Source of the DNA: Trichaptum fuscoviolaceum
Lineage: Eukaryota > Basidiomycota > Agaricomycetes > Hymenochaetales > Trichaptaceae
Assembly (NCBI GenBank): GCA_910574455.1
Contig: CAJSYZ010000004.1
Coordinates: 4,040,599 to 4,104,598 of the forward strand
DNA length: 64,000 bases
Reading direction: 5' to 3'
How positions within the stretch are numbered: position 1 is the stretch's first letter; each line of letters begins with the position of its first letter. Made by a program: the position numbers and the translations under genes. The notes under the pieces were generated by a model. That model searched no databases. It was not told where the DNA came from and saw nothing but the letters and a program-made list of their open reading frames with translations. Below, in pieces: positions 31,169 to 41,400 of this stretch.

Positions 31169-34100
31169 ATGTCAACTCAAAGACAGACAAGAGCTAAGAA
31201 CAGCGAAAAGCACCCCGGAGCAGTCGTTGGACAACTCAGAACAAGACGAACACATGAGGAGATATTGCGGGAGAAGGAAGAAAAAGAGAAAAGGAAAGTA
31301 CGGCAGGCAGAGAGGCGGGATGAGGCATTGAAGGAGAAGGAAGAGAAGGAAAAGCAGAAGGAAGAGCGGGCAGCCTTCCGCAGAGCTGCGGCCCAGCAAG
31401 TCGCGGTTGCGAAAGAGAGGAAAAAACTCGCTGCGGAGCAAAAACGGGCAGCAAAAGAACAAGAGGCAGCTGACAAGGTTCGCAAGAAGGTGACTGCAGC
31501 AGAGAACCAAGAAGCAGCGATGCTAGAGACCGTAGAGCTTGAAAACAACTTGTCAAAGGCTCTTGAGACACGCACCCAGATGGGCTCAACAGTGCCCAAA
31601 CTCACTGGCAAACGTGGACGTAGAAAGCCAAAAGGCGAAGCTAGCAGTAAGTCTTCAACTTTAGATCAGTGATGACACAGATCATTTGAACTGGCATAAA
31701 CAGACTCGAAGAACGATGTTAAAGACGTATCGGGTTGTGAAGATGGACACAACGAAGACTTGGATATTCGTGAGTAACATTGCCTATACATTTTCAGATG
31801 ATCTCAAAGCTTGGAGGTTGAACACTGTGACTCACCTTAATGCGAAGCAGCGAGTATGGATGAGCCAAACAGGGAGCCTGCAAAAAAGGCTAGGAAAGAA
31901 GATTCCAAAGGTGAACTTCCATTTCGCACACGTGTGCAGACCGCAAAGATGTCCAGGTCTGCCGCCACCGTGACTCCCAGCGACGCATTCTTTCACGCTC
32001 CTGCAGGACCGAACGAGAGTCTTTCTGGTGAAGAAACGGACATAATAGACTCGCCCGCTACGTCAAGGCGGAACGACAAGACAAAACGCCCTGTCAGGGC
32101 GCTTCGCAACACAGATGATTCCACTTTCATTGGTGAAGAGGGTGGAGGTCTTGAGGTGCCAGTGGCAGGGATAGACTCAGAAAGGATCAATTTGTGAGTT
32201 TGAGGTTTGAATCTTGCATTGCGTCTGAATCAGTATCTGGTACTGTCAAGTCGATGTAATGGTGAGTGAGAAGCTTGATTTAGACTCAATTATTAAACTC
32301 ATACTAGTATGATCATCATCATCCCGACTACCTACTCAGGCTACTACTACCGTGACGCTCCCGGGCCGAGACCCAACTTCAAGTTGGAAATCCTTCACCT
32401 GCAACATTGACGCTCTTGTCTTTGCTACCACTATATTATGAGCCTTGCTGACGCAAAGCTGCACCAGACACACCGTCGAATTGCCAGATGATGAAAACTT
32501 AAGTCCCTGGGAGGATGAAGGGAAACAATAACCCTTACAAGCTATCATGGTGTAAAAAATAGCACAATCAGCGTGCAACAGAAGGCACATCTTGTCGATT
32601 CGGAATCAAATGTTGTGAGTTGACGGAGCATTAGAATGGCAGATGCAGTCTGAATAACTTGTTTATAGGGCGGAAGCGATCCGAAGAGGCTAACAAGGCC
32701 GGCTCAAGCTTGTGTGAGTCCGACTGATTACTGTTCGATTCATGTCAGTTGCTCCATGACCGTTTGTTCATATTCCTTCGTTATTATTTATCTGCCAACT
32801 GCCGTCTCATGAACAGGATGGAGGTAGCAGCAACGTCAACTCGAAGAAAAGGAAGTTATTGCGTGACACTCTTTCCGGGTCGCAGGTTTCAACGGTAAGC
32901 GATGTCATATCATTCTACATTTTTTCAATCTACTGAGTAATCCCTTCCCGTACTCGAGGATAAGAATAACAAGATAAATCCAGGTGGACAGGTGAGTACC
33001 AGACAGTGATCTTCATGGTACATCCTTCCTTCATTGCTTACTGAATTGGTATTTTGATAGGATGCAAACAAGAGGACTGCTATTTCGCAGCTTAGCGCAC
33101 CGGTAAGTCTATCTTATCTCAACTTCTCTCGTTCCCCCCTTATTTATGGTTGTAAGGTGCAATCACTAGCCTTGGAACCCCGTGTACAGGTATGTGTGAG
33201 TGTCGATGCACTGTAGGCTCACTTCCGGTGCTCTCCTGTGGCAACTATTCGTTTCCTTCTTCACTTCAAGTTGAGCGCTAATGTGTGAATATGAATAGGA
33301 CATCACAGTCACAAAGAACGGAAAGAGGAAGTCGCCACCAGACACCGACTCTCAGGTTAATGTGGTAATTCTTCTACCTTCACGTGCAATGAATTCCTTC
33401 ATTTTATGTTTACTTATTTTAAACCATCTCAATAGGCTAATAAGGCTGTCAAGATCAAGAAGTCATTGTTGACTGACATGGACACACAGGCCGGTGCCAC
33501 AGTAAGCGTCAATTCTATGGTAACCGGCATTTTAAGTTCGTATCTGATCAGGCGGAAAGGACTTGAGTAAGAAGAGGAAACCCTCTGACATTCCTTATCG
33601 GCCTGAGGCCGATATGACAGTAAGTGCTTCTTTTCGAGCTGTTCACTTGCCACGGATAACAGCTTTCTGACGTGCTGCAGCCGGAGCTTGGATCCGCTAC
33701 CTCTAATCGCAAGAGGCAGTCGCTGGTGGCTGATAATGAAGTAAGTGAGAGTCGATTGATACACTCTAAATGTAGACATTCACCTTTTTTTCTTACTAAT
33801 AGTCTGGTGGTCGAAAGATGTCGTTAGCACCTCGAGCACCGTCCCTTGCAATGACGAGAGCATCCTGCACCCCCGGACCCGAAGTGTTAGTGACTGGGGC
33901 TTATCAAGGTCATCGCAAAGTCTCTCGGACTACTAGCTCAGTTTGTCGAATCAAATTCATTTCTATGACATATTTTGCTGATTTACTTATATGCAGACAT
34001 CAGTGGGACTTGAGGACAAGGATCAAAATGAAGGAAGGGAAGGATCTCGCGTGCCAGGCAGGAAAAGGGCGACGAACCAGTGTCTCCCTCCCGGTACTCA

Positions 34101-34262
34101 GGCAGGATGGACTCATATTCTATTACCTTCACTATTTCGCGCAGTTGGAAAGTCCGTCACACCATGGCAAACTCCGGACAATAAGCTCATCAGCTCACTG
34201 TGGGGGAAAGTGTTTGATTCTGTGGAATTCAGTTACGAAACTCAGTTCGCCGATATCTGTTC
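31169..34262 (+). pseudogene. Coiled-coil/NLS-rich gene, 5' part, interrupted by LTR element
   Basis: Exons 31169-31646, 31704-31769 and 31848-32193 join in frame. Exon 1 is a long Glu/Lys/Ala-rich coiled coil (repeats of REKEEKEK type) after MSTQRQTRAKNSEKHP. Exon 3 is acidic and disordered (MDEPNREPAKKARKED). From 32819 to 33905 follows a row of small exons with clean GT/AG edges, most encoding a basic NLS-like motif. The last part (34000-34262) reads GWTHILLPSLFRAVGKSVTP and LISSLWGKVFDS, and is cut by the Ty3 insertion at the TGTTC target; coding resumes at 43967. It diverges from the Plavaka transposase start 273 bp away and looks like a mobile-element companion gene family I remember only as uncharacterised. 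Function unknown. Confidence 0.65.
34258..34262. repeat. Target-site duplication TGTTC (left)
   Basis: Five-base duplication flanking the second Ty3 element; partner copy 43962-43966. Confidence 0.95.
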
Positions 34263-34729
34263 TGTTACGTTTTCTTACTATGTCAGCGGCCCCCATTACT
34301 CCGAACCCTTCGCCCTATTTGTTTCTATTCTTGTTCTGCTCAGTCATCCTCCGATGTAACCCTCAACCCTCAGCCAATCCCGATGTTACACATGTACCCT
34401 TTGCCCTAACCCTTTGCCCATCGCTCTCACACTATTATTAGTAGCCTATCGTCTACTCTCTTATTGTTCTCTTCTTACTCATCTTCCGATGTACCCTTGC
34501 TCCGCAGCTACAGTATATAAACCCCTGTACTTAGCATGATCGAACTCTAAGTTCGATCTCCTTTGTCAAACCCCCCGTCTCTAGTCTCTGCTATACATCT
34601 GTTTCTCTCCACTCTACATCGTAGGCCTTTGTCCATACAACACTTAGTGTCGAGCCCTAGCTCCGCTATCACTGAGCAACTTAACGTTGCGTTCCCCAAC
34701 TATACGAGACCGTAAGTTGAGACGTAACA
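34263..34729 (+). repeat. 5' LTR of chromovirus 2
   Basis: Starts TGTTACG and ends ACGTAACA. It contains the TATA box TATATAA at 34514-34520 and, 34 bp further on, the segment TAAGTTCGATCT (34548-34559) that is complementary to the PBS. Confidence 0.97.
34514..34559 (+). promoter_or_regulatory. Pol II core promoter and predicted self-primer of chromovirus 2
   Basis: TATATAA at 34514-34520; the expected transcript start about 30 bp downstream coincides with TAAGTTCGATCT. The region also forms a perfect 9-bp inverted repeat (GATCGAACT, loop CTA, AGTTCGATC; 34538-34558), and the right arm is the primer. Confidence 0.7.
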
Positions 34730-35364
34730 ATTAGATCGAACTTATCTACCGTCGAAGACATCCGTCTTTACGACTAAGGTGTTGAGCCATAGCTCCACTC
34801 ACTACTAACCAGTTGTAAACCCATCTAGTCCAGAAGAACATTCGCTCGAGGTAATCCCTTCAGTGTAGCAAGGTGCTCATCGATTGCAAGAGGGAGGCCA
34901 AGGAAAACTTCGAGAGTCGCGATCCGAAGATTAAGAAAACCGCTCCAGCTCATTGGTTGATTAAACCCCGGACAGTAGCGTTACAAAGGAACCAACTTCT
35001 GTCATACCAAACGGGACCGTAGCTGTGCACACAGGAAGAGGACTCAGTACCTGCAAAGAAGGCATAAAGCTGCTAGCCTAGTCTTTGGGACGCCTATTGG
35101 ACAACAAGCATAACTTGCAGACGTGCCGCTTGGAAATAGCGAAGGGAGACCGATCCAGAAATCGAAGGGAGACCGATCCAGAAATCGAAGAACAGTTCAT
35201 CTGTTAACATCGAACAAAGCATCACAAACACTGCCCCACCGTCGATCATCTCATAACGTTATCGCTTGACGACCCTCAAGACTAAACAAAGGTCAAACAG
35301 AAAACCACTTCACTTTACGTCATAACATCTATCCATCACGGCACCCTCTATCCCACAAAACGCT
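34730..35364 (+). other. Leader of chromovirus 2
   Basis: About 600 bp after the PBS without a convincing frame. Contains a 23-bp direct repeat, CGAAGGGAGACCGATCCAGA plus AAT, at 35140-35162 and 35163-35185. Probably packaging or leader sequence. Confidence 0.5.
34733..34744 (+). other. Self-priming primer-binding site of chromovirus 2
   Basis: AGATCGAACTTA begins three bases after the LTR and is the exact 12-nt complement of the predicted RNA 5' end (34548-34559). This is the arrangement of Tf1/sushi-clade self-priming. Confidence 0.8.
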
Positions 35365-35784
35365 TTGCTCCTTACCCACACCGACACCAACCAACTCGAC
35401 AACGCAGGAAGACACATATACCAAGTCCAATACTCCGTAGCCAACTGTTATCAATTCGACACATACAGTTTCACCAAGTATTGTGACGATACAGTTTGGT
35501 CTATCACAAAAACTGCCAGTCTAATCGTCCAACCCAACTCTATCTTCTTCATCTACCACACCAACCCCAACGCATTCTTCTATCTAGAAGAGTTTCTCCC
35601 TGATCGAATCCGACTAGTCCATATCTGTGGAGACGATTGCCGACTTCTACGCATACACTACACACTACCACAATCGTGGCGGACACCCTATCACTTCCAG
35701 CCCTTGACGATCCCATCTACTCAACCAGAGACCTCATCCGAAACCGATTCCTCGCTTTTGCCGAAGAGTTCGACGACATCCTAA
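35365..35784 (+). CDS. ATG-less open frame A upstream of gag
   Basis: Open frame of about 140 codons beginning at a TTG with no internal ATG. The peptide is rich in aromatic and beta-branched residues (for example SIFFIYHTNPNAFFYLEEF, then DRIRLVHICGDDCRLLRIHY). No family recognised. It overlaps the next open frame, which is -1 relative to it. Whether it is translated is unknown; codon content and length argue against chance but do not prove coding. Confidence 0.4.
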   Translation: MLLTHTDTNQLDNAGRHIYQVQYSVANCYQFDTYSFTKYCDDTVWSITKTASLIVQPNSIFFIYHTNPNAFFYLEEFLPDRIRLVHICGDDCRLLRIHYTLPQSWRTPYHFQPLTIPSTQPETSSETDSSLLPKSSTTS

Positions 35785-36245
35785 ACCAAATCAGAACTAT
35801 ACTCGACGACCGGTATTACAACTACACCCAAACAGTTGGATACCTGCAGTACTCACGCGACAACCATCAACCTTGGATCTTCAAATACGGACTCCTCTGG
35901 AACCATACCCGATTATTCATCCCTCGAGAAACTCACCTACGCCGATTCTTTATAAACTACGTCCATTTTGACAACCACGGAGAACAACTTCACCGCACTG
36001 AAGCTGAAACTGTTCGCTTTGTAAACCGACACTTCTGTTGGAATAGTATCAGTGAAGACGTCAACCACTACATCTATCAGTGTAGTTGTCAACACCACCA
36101 ACCCACTCCGCAAAACATAGTTCACAACTATCTTGCACCACCGATTGACCCCCCGGAAGATTCACCCCACATTGCTAGTGTTACGGACTACACCCTTACA
36201 AACTACGATTCAGACAGTTACGGATATCAATCCGGAACCGATTAA
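35637..36245 (+). CDS. ATG-less open frame B: integrase-type HHCC domain
   Basis: Open frame of about 200 codons with no ATG at all. Its C-terminal half resembles the zinc-binding (H2C2) domain of Ty3 integrases: LFIPRETHLRRFFINYVHF, an H-x3/4-H pair (VHFDNHGEQLH), HFCWNSISEDVNHYIYQC and SC, matching the YxWPxMxxxVxxYVxxCxxC pattern with changes. The element's pol has its own complete integrase, so this would be a second, free-standing copy of the domain. Upstream residues (ADTLSLPALDDPIYSTRDL) are unrecognised. Confidence 0.5.
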   Translation: MPTSTHTLHTTTIVADTLSLPALDDPIYSTRDLIRNRFLAFAEEFDDILNQIRTILDDRYYNYTQTVGYLQYSRDNHQPWIFKYGLLWNHTRLFIPRETHLRRFFINYVHFDNHGEQLHRTEAETVRFVNRHFCWNSISEDVNHYIYQCSCQHHQPTPQNIVHNYLAPPIDPPEDSPHIASVTDYTLTNYDSDSYGYQSGTD

Positions 36246-36949
36246 TCACCACGGCGAACAAAGGCAAACAGACGGCTCGAAACACAGCCTCATCTACTAC
36301 AACAGGCAAAACCAACAAAGAAACCACTTCGAAAACCACTGAAGAACCAATACCTACACAGACTACTGTTCCTCAGTATCCAGACGCTCCACCACCACAT
36401 AATCGACTCTTCTTTGACACCGAAAAGAACTTCTTCTACTATAGGATTGGTAACAAAACTTATCGATCGTGGTCATACAACCAACTACTACAACGGTGGA
36501 CCCCAATCGAAGCCAACTCTGCTGAAGAAGCTCGACAAAACTTCATCACTCATACCCCCAACTGGGAAGACCTTGCTCGTCGAAGTCTAGCAGGAGAGTT
36601 CAAACACATTCAACCCCCACTACCACCGTTCCCAACCACTCTTATCTTCAACGAAGAAACACAATACTTCCATCTTCCCGACGCCAACGGAGAACCTACC
36701 GAAACCCCTTGGATCTACAACCCAACTGCTGATTCTTGGGTAGTAGCTCATACACTCGGCCCAGAACTACGAGAAATATACGAAGGTCACACTCCAAATT
36801 GGAAAGAGCTTAGAGAAGAATACTACCGCCGACACCCCGACCTACTACCACAACCACCACAAAGAACCCCAACCAACTTCCACTTCCGACCCTCAACCCA
36901 GCAACTCCCATCGATCTCGTTCAAACTCACCCACTCACGGATCTCTTGA
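36179..36949 (+). CDS. ATG-less open frame C with duplicated module
   Basis: Open from a TAG at 36176 to a TGA at 36947-36949, -1 relative to frame B, without any ATG. It encodes a Thr/Lys-rich linker and then two related modules of about 60 residues. The first contains NRLFFDTEKNFFYY...WSYNQLLQRW...EEARQNFITHTPNWEDL; the second TTLIFNEETQYFHL...WIYNPTADSW...ELREIYEGHTPNWKEL. The internal duplication is strong evidence that the frame was once translated. Domain unknown. Expression would need frameshifting, non-AUG initiation or splicing. Confidence 0.5.
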   Translation, partial: CYGLHPYKLRFRQLRISIRNRLITTANKGKQTARNTASSTTTGKTNKETTSKTTEEPIPTQTTVPQYPDAPPPHNRLFFDTEKNFFYYRIGNKTYRSWSYNQLLQRWTPIEANSAEEARQNFITHTPNWEDLARRSLAGEFKHIQPPLPPFPTTLIFNEETQYFHLPDANGEPTETPWIYNPTADSWVVAHTLGPELREIYEGHTPNWKELREEYYRRHPDLLPQPPQRTPTNFHFRPSTQQLPSISFKLTHSRIS

Positions 36950-37115
36950 TCAAACCCTCTTCAGACGATCCTCCAGACGATCCTCTCAATCAGGCAGCTC
37001 CATTGCTCCAGAAACTCCTACTCCCTCACGTCAAGCATCCATACTTCCACCTATCCCACCGAAACCATATCTCTCTTACACCCGCCCTCACATCGAACCT
37101 CTATCTATTAGTACT

Positions 37116-38495
37116 ATGGCTACCCAAACTGTCACGGAAAATACCCGCTCAATGTTCCGACCCCCACTTGGAGAAGAAAGTATCAGTACCTTTTTCCACT
37201 TAAGACATCTCCAAGGTCGAGGCAGAGGAGGTAGAGGAGGCAGAGGAGGCCGACAAAATCCTGCATGGAGAGGATGGGGATTTGGTGAACCACCCGCAGG
37301 AGATGAAGGAGGAGGAGGAGGAGAAGGACCACCCGGAGGAAACAACAACGGAGGAGGAGGAGACGATGAAGGAGGAGGAGGAGGCGGCGGAGGAGCTGGA
37401 GGTGGAGGAGCAGCAGACAATAACAATCAAGGAGATGGACCCGCACACGATCGGCCCATAACCATGGCTAAAATCCAACCTTTCGACGGAACCCAAGAAG
37501 ATGCTGATCGCTTTTTACTCCAAGTCCAAATCCATCTACGAGCCAACCGACACATCTATGACACAGATGAGCTATGCATCGAATTTGTGCTTGCCCATTG
37601 CAGCCTTCGCGGATCCCGACCCTTCGCAATGCAATATATGGCCAGCGGACGTTTTGAAACCGACACATTTGAAGAATTCCTTGCAGAATTCCATCGCACT
37701 TTCATCACATCCGAACTCACAATCAAGGCTACCATGGAACTCGCCAAGCTCAAACAGCGAGGATCTATTGAAGACTACATTCTCAAATTCAAAACACTCA
37801 TCATGCAGGCTCGTATCACAGAATACCTCTCCCAACGCAATGCATTCTGGATGGGACTCAATGACAACCTTCGAATGAAACTACTTGCATGTAGTCCACA
37901 GCCTACCAACATGGAAGATTGGTTTTCGCTTGCCACTCGACTGGACACCAATTACAAGATAGCTCGTTCAATGGAATCCCAACCCCACCAATCTTATTCC
38001 GGAGAAAACCGCTTCAAACGACGACCTATGCGACAATACAATCGTCAGATTCGAGCCATCTCAAACGACGCAAATGACACAAATGAAACATTGCCTTCCA
38101 ATGACAACGATGATATAGAAGAATTGGTCGACCTAGCCATCTACAGCTTCTTTATATCACGACTTTCGACTGAAGAATTCCAACGTCATATGAAGGAAAA
38201 CCTTTGCTTCAATTGTCATCAACCCGGACATCGCACTGCCAAGTGTCCCAAACCTCATCCCAAACGTACCTCAAAGACTCGATGGCCCAACTCACGAACA
38301 CCAAGGTCCAAAAATATGCGCCAATTGACTTCAGCTGATGATCAAAATGAATACTCGGAACCCGAGAACGAAGACCAAGATCAAGGCGAACTCTCAGCCG
38401 AAGATCGCGCCGCACAGATTCAACAACTCCTTATTGGCCTTGATGATGACGCAGTCAACCAGGTCTTCGATCGAGTTGAAGAAGGAAATTTTTGA
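37116..38495 (+). CDS. gag: Gag of chromovirus 2
   Basis: 459 residues. The N-terminus has RGG-type repeats (GRGRGGRGGRGGRQ) and a long glycine-rich tract, followed by the retrotransposon-gag capsid region (KIQPFDGTQEDADRFLLQVQ, MELAKLKQRGSIEDYILKFK) and one CCHC knuckle CFNCHQPGHRTAKC. It ends EEGNF-UGA. The ATG at 37116 is the first in frame, but the same frame stays open upstream to about 36740 (SRSNSPTHGSLDQ, RRSSRRSSQSGSS), so a longer product is possible. The glycine codons give strongly purine-rich DNA at 37210-37440. Confidence 0.93.
   Translation: MATQTVTENTRSMFRPPLGEESISTFFHLRHLQGRGRGGRGGRGGRQNPAWRGWGFGEPPAGDEGGGGGEGPPGGNNNGGGGDDEGGGGGGGGAGGGGAADNNNQGDGPAHDRPITMAKIQPFDGTQEDADRFLLQVQIHLRANRHIYDTDELCIEFVLAHCSLRGSRPFAMQYMASGRFETDTFEEFLAEFHRTFITSELTIKATMELAKLKQRGSIEDYILKFKTLIMQARITEYLSQRNAFWMGLNDNLRMKLLACSPQPTNMEDWFSLATRLDTNYKIARSMESQPHQSYSGENRFKRRPMRQYNRQIRAISNDANDTNETLPSNDNDDIEELVDLAIYSFFISRLSTEEFQRHMKENLCFNCHQPGHRTAKCPKPHPKRTSKTRWPNSRTPRSKNMRQLTSADDQNEYSEPENEDQDQGELSAEDRAAQIQQLLIGLDDDAVNQVFDRVEEGNF
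38486..38492 (+). promoter_or_regulatory. -1 frameshift slippery site AAATTTT (gag-pol)
   Basis: Gag codons read A AAT TTT TGA; slipping back one base gives AAA TTT TTG in the pol frame. It is the same arrangement as GGGTTTT-TGA in chromovirus 1. Confidence 0.8.
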
Positions 38496-41400
38496 ACAAC
38501 GAAGAGCTCCCGCAGCCCTCTCTCTCGTTGAACATCAGGCTGCTCATCAATTCAATTAACGACAATCATGCCTTACGAATCCCAATCACGTTCCTATATA
38601 ACCAGAAAACCCACAAAGCCACCGCCTTACTCGACACCGGAGCAGAAGGTCTATTCATTGACAAAACACTTGTAGAAAATCTCCAGATCAAAACTATCAA
38701 GCTGCGACAATCACTTCGACCACGCAATGTTGACGGAACATTCAACAATGCCGGACACATCACATCTTATGCTCCCCTTCGTGTCAAACTCGGAAATGCC
38801 CACTATGCTATGCGATTCTATGTTACCACCCTTGGAAAAGAGAACTTCATTTTCGGACTACCATGGTTCAAGAAATATCAACCCAAAATCGACTGGGAAA
38901 CTGGATCAATACAGCTCAATCGCGTTAATATCTCAACACAGCTTGCGCAACAAGCTCGAAAAGGACTCCAACCCGCTAAACCACTTACTGCCTTGGTACC
39001 CCATCAATACCACCAGTTCCTATCCCTTTTTGACGAAGAAAAAGCACATCGCTTTCCTCCAAGTCGCCCATATGACCATGCAATTGATCTCAAACCCGAC
39101 TTTATCCCTAAACGACATTCACCTTATCCACTCTCACTTCCGCAACAAGCTGCTCTCGATGCCTTCATCGATGAGAACCTCAAGAATGGATATATCAGAC
39201 CTTCGAAGTCACCTATGGCATCCCCTCTCTTTTTCGTTGACAAGAAAGACGGTACCTTACGACCTGTTCAAGATTACCGTTACCTCAACAATGGAACCAT
39301 CAAGAATGCGTACCCATTACCACTTGTCCAGGATCTATTAGACAAGTTACATGGATCTCACTACTTCATCGCCCTAGACATCCGATGGGGATACAACAAC
39401 ATCCGCATCAAGGATGGAGATCAATGGAAAGCCGCATTTACCACTCAACGAGGACTTTTCGAACCAACAGTTATGTTTTTCGGCCTATGCAACTCACCTG
39501 CTACCTTTCAACACTTTATGAATGATATTCTTGGCGAAGAAATCCTTCTAAACCATCTCTTGGTTTACATGGACGACATCCTCATACATGCCCCAACCTT
39601 ACCGGAACTCATATCTCGAGCACGACGTGCCTTCACTATCCTTGAAAAGAACGACCTCTACTTCAAGCCCACCAAATGCTTCTTTCATACGCAGAAACTA
39701 CCCTATCTTGGACTCATTATTACACCTAATCACATCCAAACCGACCCAACAAAAATCGAAGGAATCACTAAATGGCCCACTCCGACTAACGTCAAAGATA
39801 TCCGTTCATTCACTGGATTCACCAACTTCTACCGCCGTTTTATTCCACACTACGCCGAAATCACCAAACCCTTGGACAACCTCAAACGCAAAGATCAACC
39901 TTTCAAATGGACTGAAGTAGAACAAAAATCATTCGATGATCTCAAGGCCGCGTTCACTCAACATCCGTTACTTCTCATGCCCAACCCGCACAATCCCTTC
40001 TTCCTTGAAACTGATGCTTCCAAAGTTGCAACCGGAGCAGTCCTTCGTCAACATGATGACAACGGTGTTCTCAAGCCGATCGGTTATATTTCGCAATCAC
40101 TAAACTCTGCTGAACGGAACTACGAGATCTATGATCGCGAACTATTGGCAATTATCCGTGCTCTCATCACTTGGAAACACTATCTCCTTGGATCCCCACA
40201 CCCTGTTACCCTTTGGTGTGATCATCGCAACCTTACCTACTGGCGAGAGGCCCGACGACTCTCACCCCGTCAAGCACGATGGCATCTGTTGCTATCACAA
40301 TTCGACCTTCATATCACACATGTCCCCGGCAAACAAATGATTCAATCCGATCTTCTATCCCGCCGGGCGGACCATGTTAAACAGGGGGAGAATCTCAACG
40401 AATCATCGATTATGCTTCCGAAGGACCTATTCATTTCCACTCTTCAGGAACAGAAGGATCAAGAAAATTCTGAAGACGAAGAAGAAGAAGACTACGAATC
40501 CGATGACGACCTCCCAGACACAGATAGCCTCACAAAATCCATCAAAGAATCGATGAAGAAAGATGAATTCCTCACAAACACCATTGCCCAGCTAAAGAAG
40601 AAACTACCACCTGCCCGAACCGCCCTCAAAGACTGGTTTTTCGATGATGACGGCATCCTTTACTTCAAAAATCGCATCTATATCCCGGACAACCTCGAAT
40701 TAAAGCGCACTATTCTCCGACTTCACCATGATATACCAGTTCGAGCGCACCCTGGCATATTCAACACCCTGGAACAGGTCCGAAGGATGTATTACTGGCC
40801 CAGGATGCAGAAGTTTGTGTCCGATTATGTCCATGGATGCGCACTATGTCAACAAATGAAAGTCAATCACCATCCAACCGCTCCACCACTAATGCCTATC
40901 GCCGCCGACAAACACTCGTTTCCATTCTCCCACGTCAATATGGACTTCATCACCGACTTACCAATGTCACATGGCTATGACACACTTCTATTAGTCATTG
41001 ATCACGATTGCTCCAAGGCCATTGTCCTCATTCCATGCGAAAAGACAGTAGACGCAATCGAAACGGCACAACTATACTTCGACAATGTATATCGACGATT
41101 TGGACTTCCGATACGCATTATATCCGACAGAGGACCCCAATTTGCTTCTAAAGCATTCCAAGAACTCTGCAAGATCATAGGAATCAAGTCATCGATGTCC
41201 ACCGCTTACCACCCTCAAACCGATGGACAAGCCGAACGGACCAATCAAGAGATTGAAGTATATCTCCGGATCTATTGTACTGCGGAACCTGAGAACTGGT
41301 CTAGACACATTCCCAACATTGAATTCGCCCATAACAACCGTGCCCACGCTGTCACCAAGAGAACCCCTTTCTCGCTTCTCATGGGATACGACCCCATTCC

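Noticed and set aside
31172..31611. Cysteine/leucine/phenylalanine-rich frames on the minus strand opposite the coiled coil
   Set aside because: Antisense of GAG/AAG-rich codons; no start context or homology.
37088..37496. Long frames opposite the glycine-rich gag region encoding proline-, serine- or leucine-rich peptides
   Set aside because: They are complements of the GGA/GGN repeats of gag and have no independent signals.
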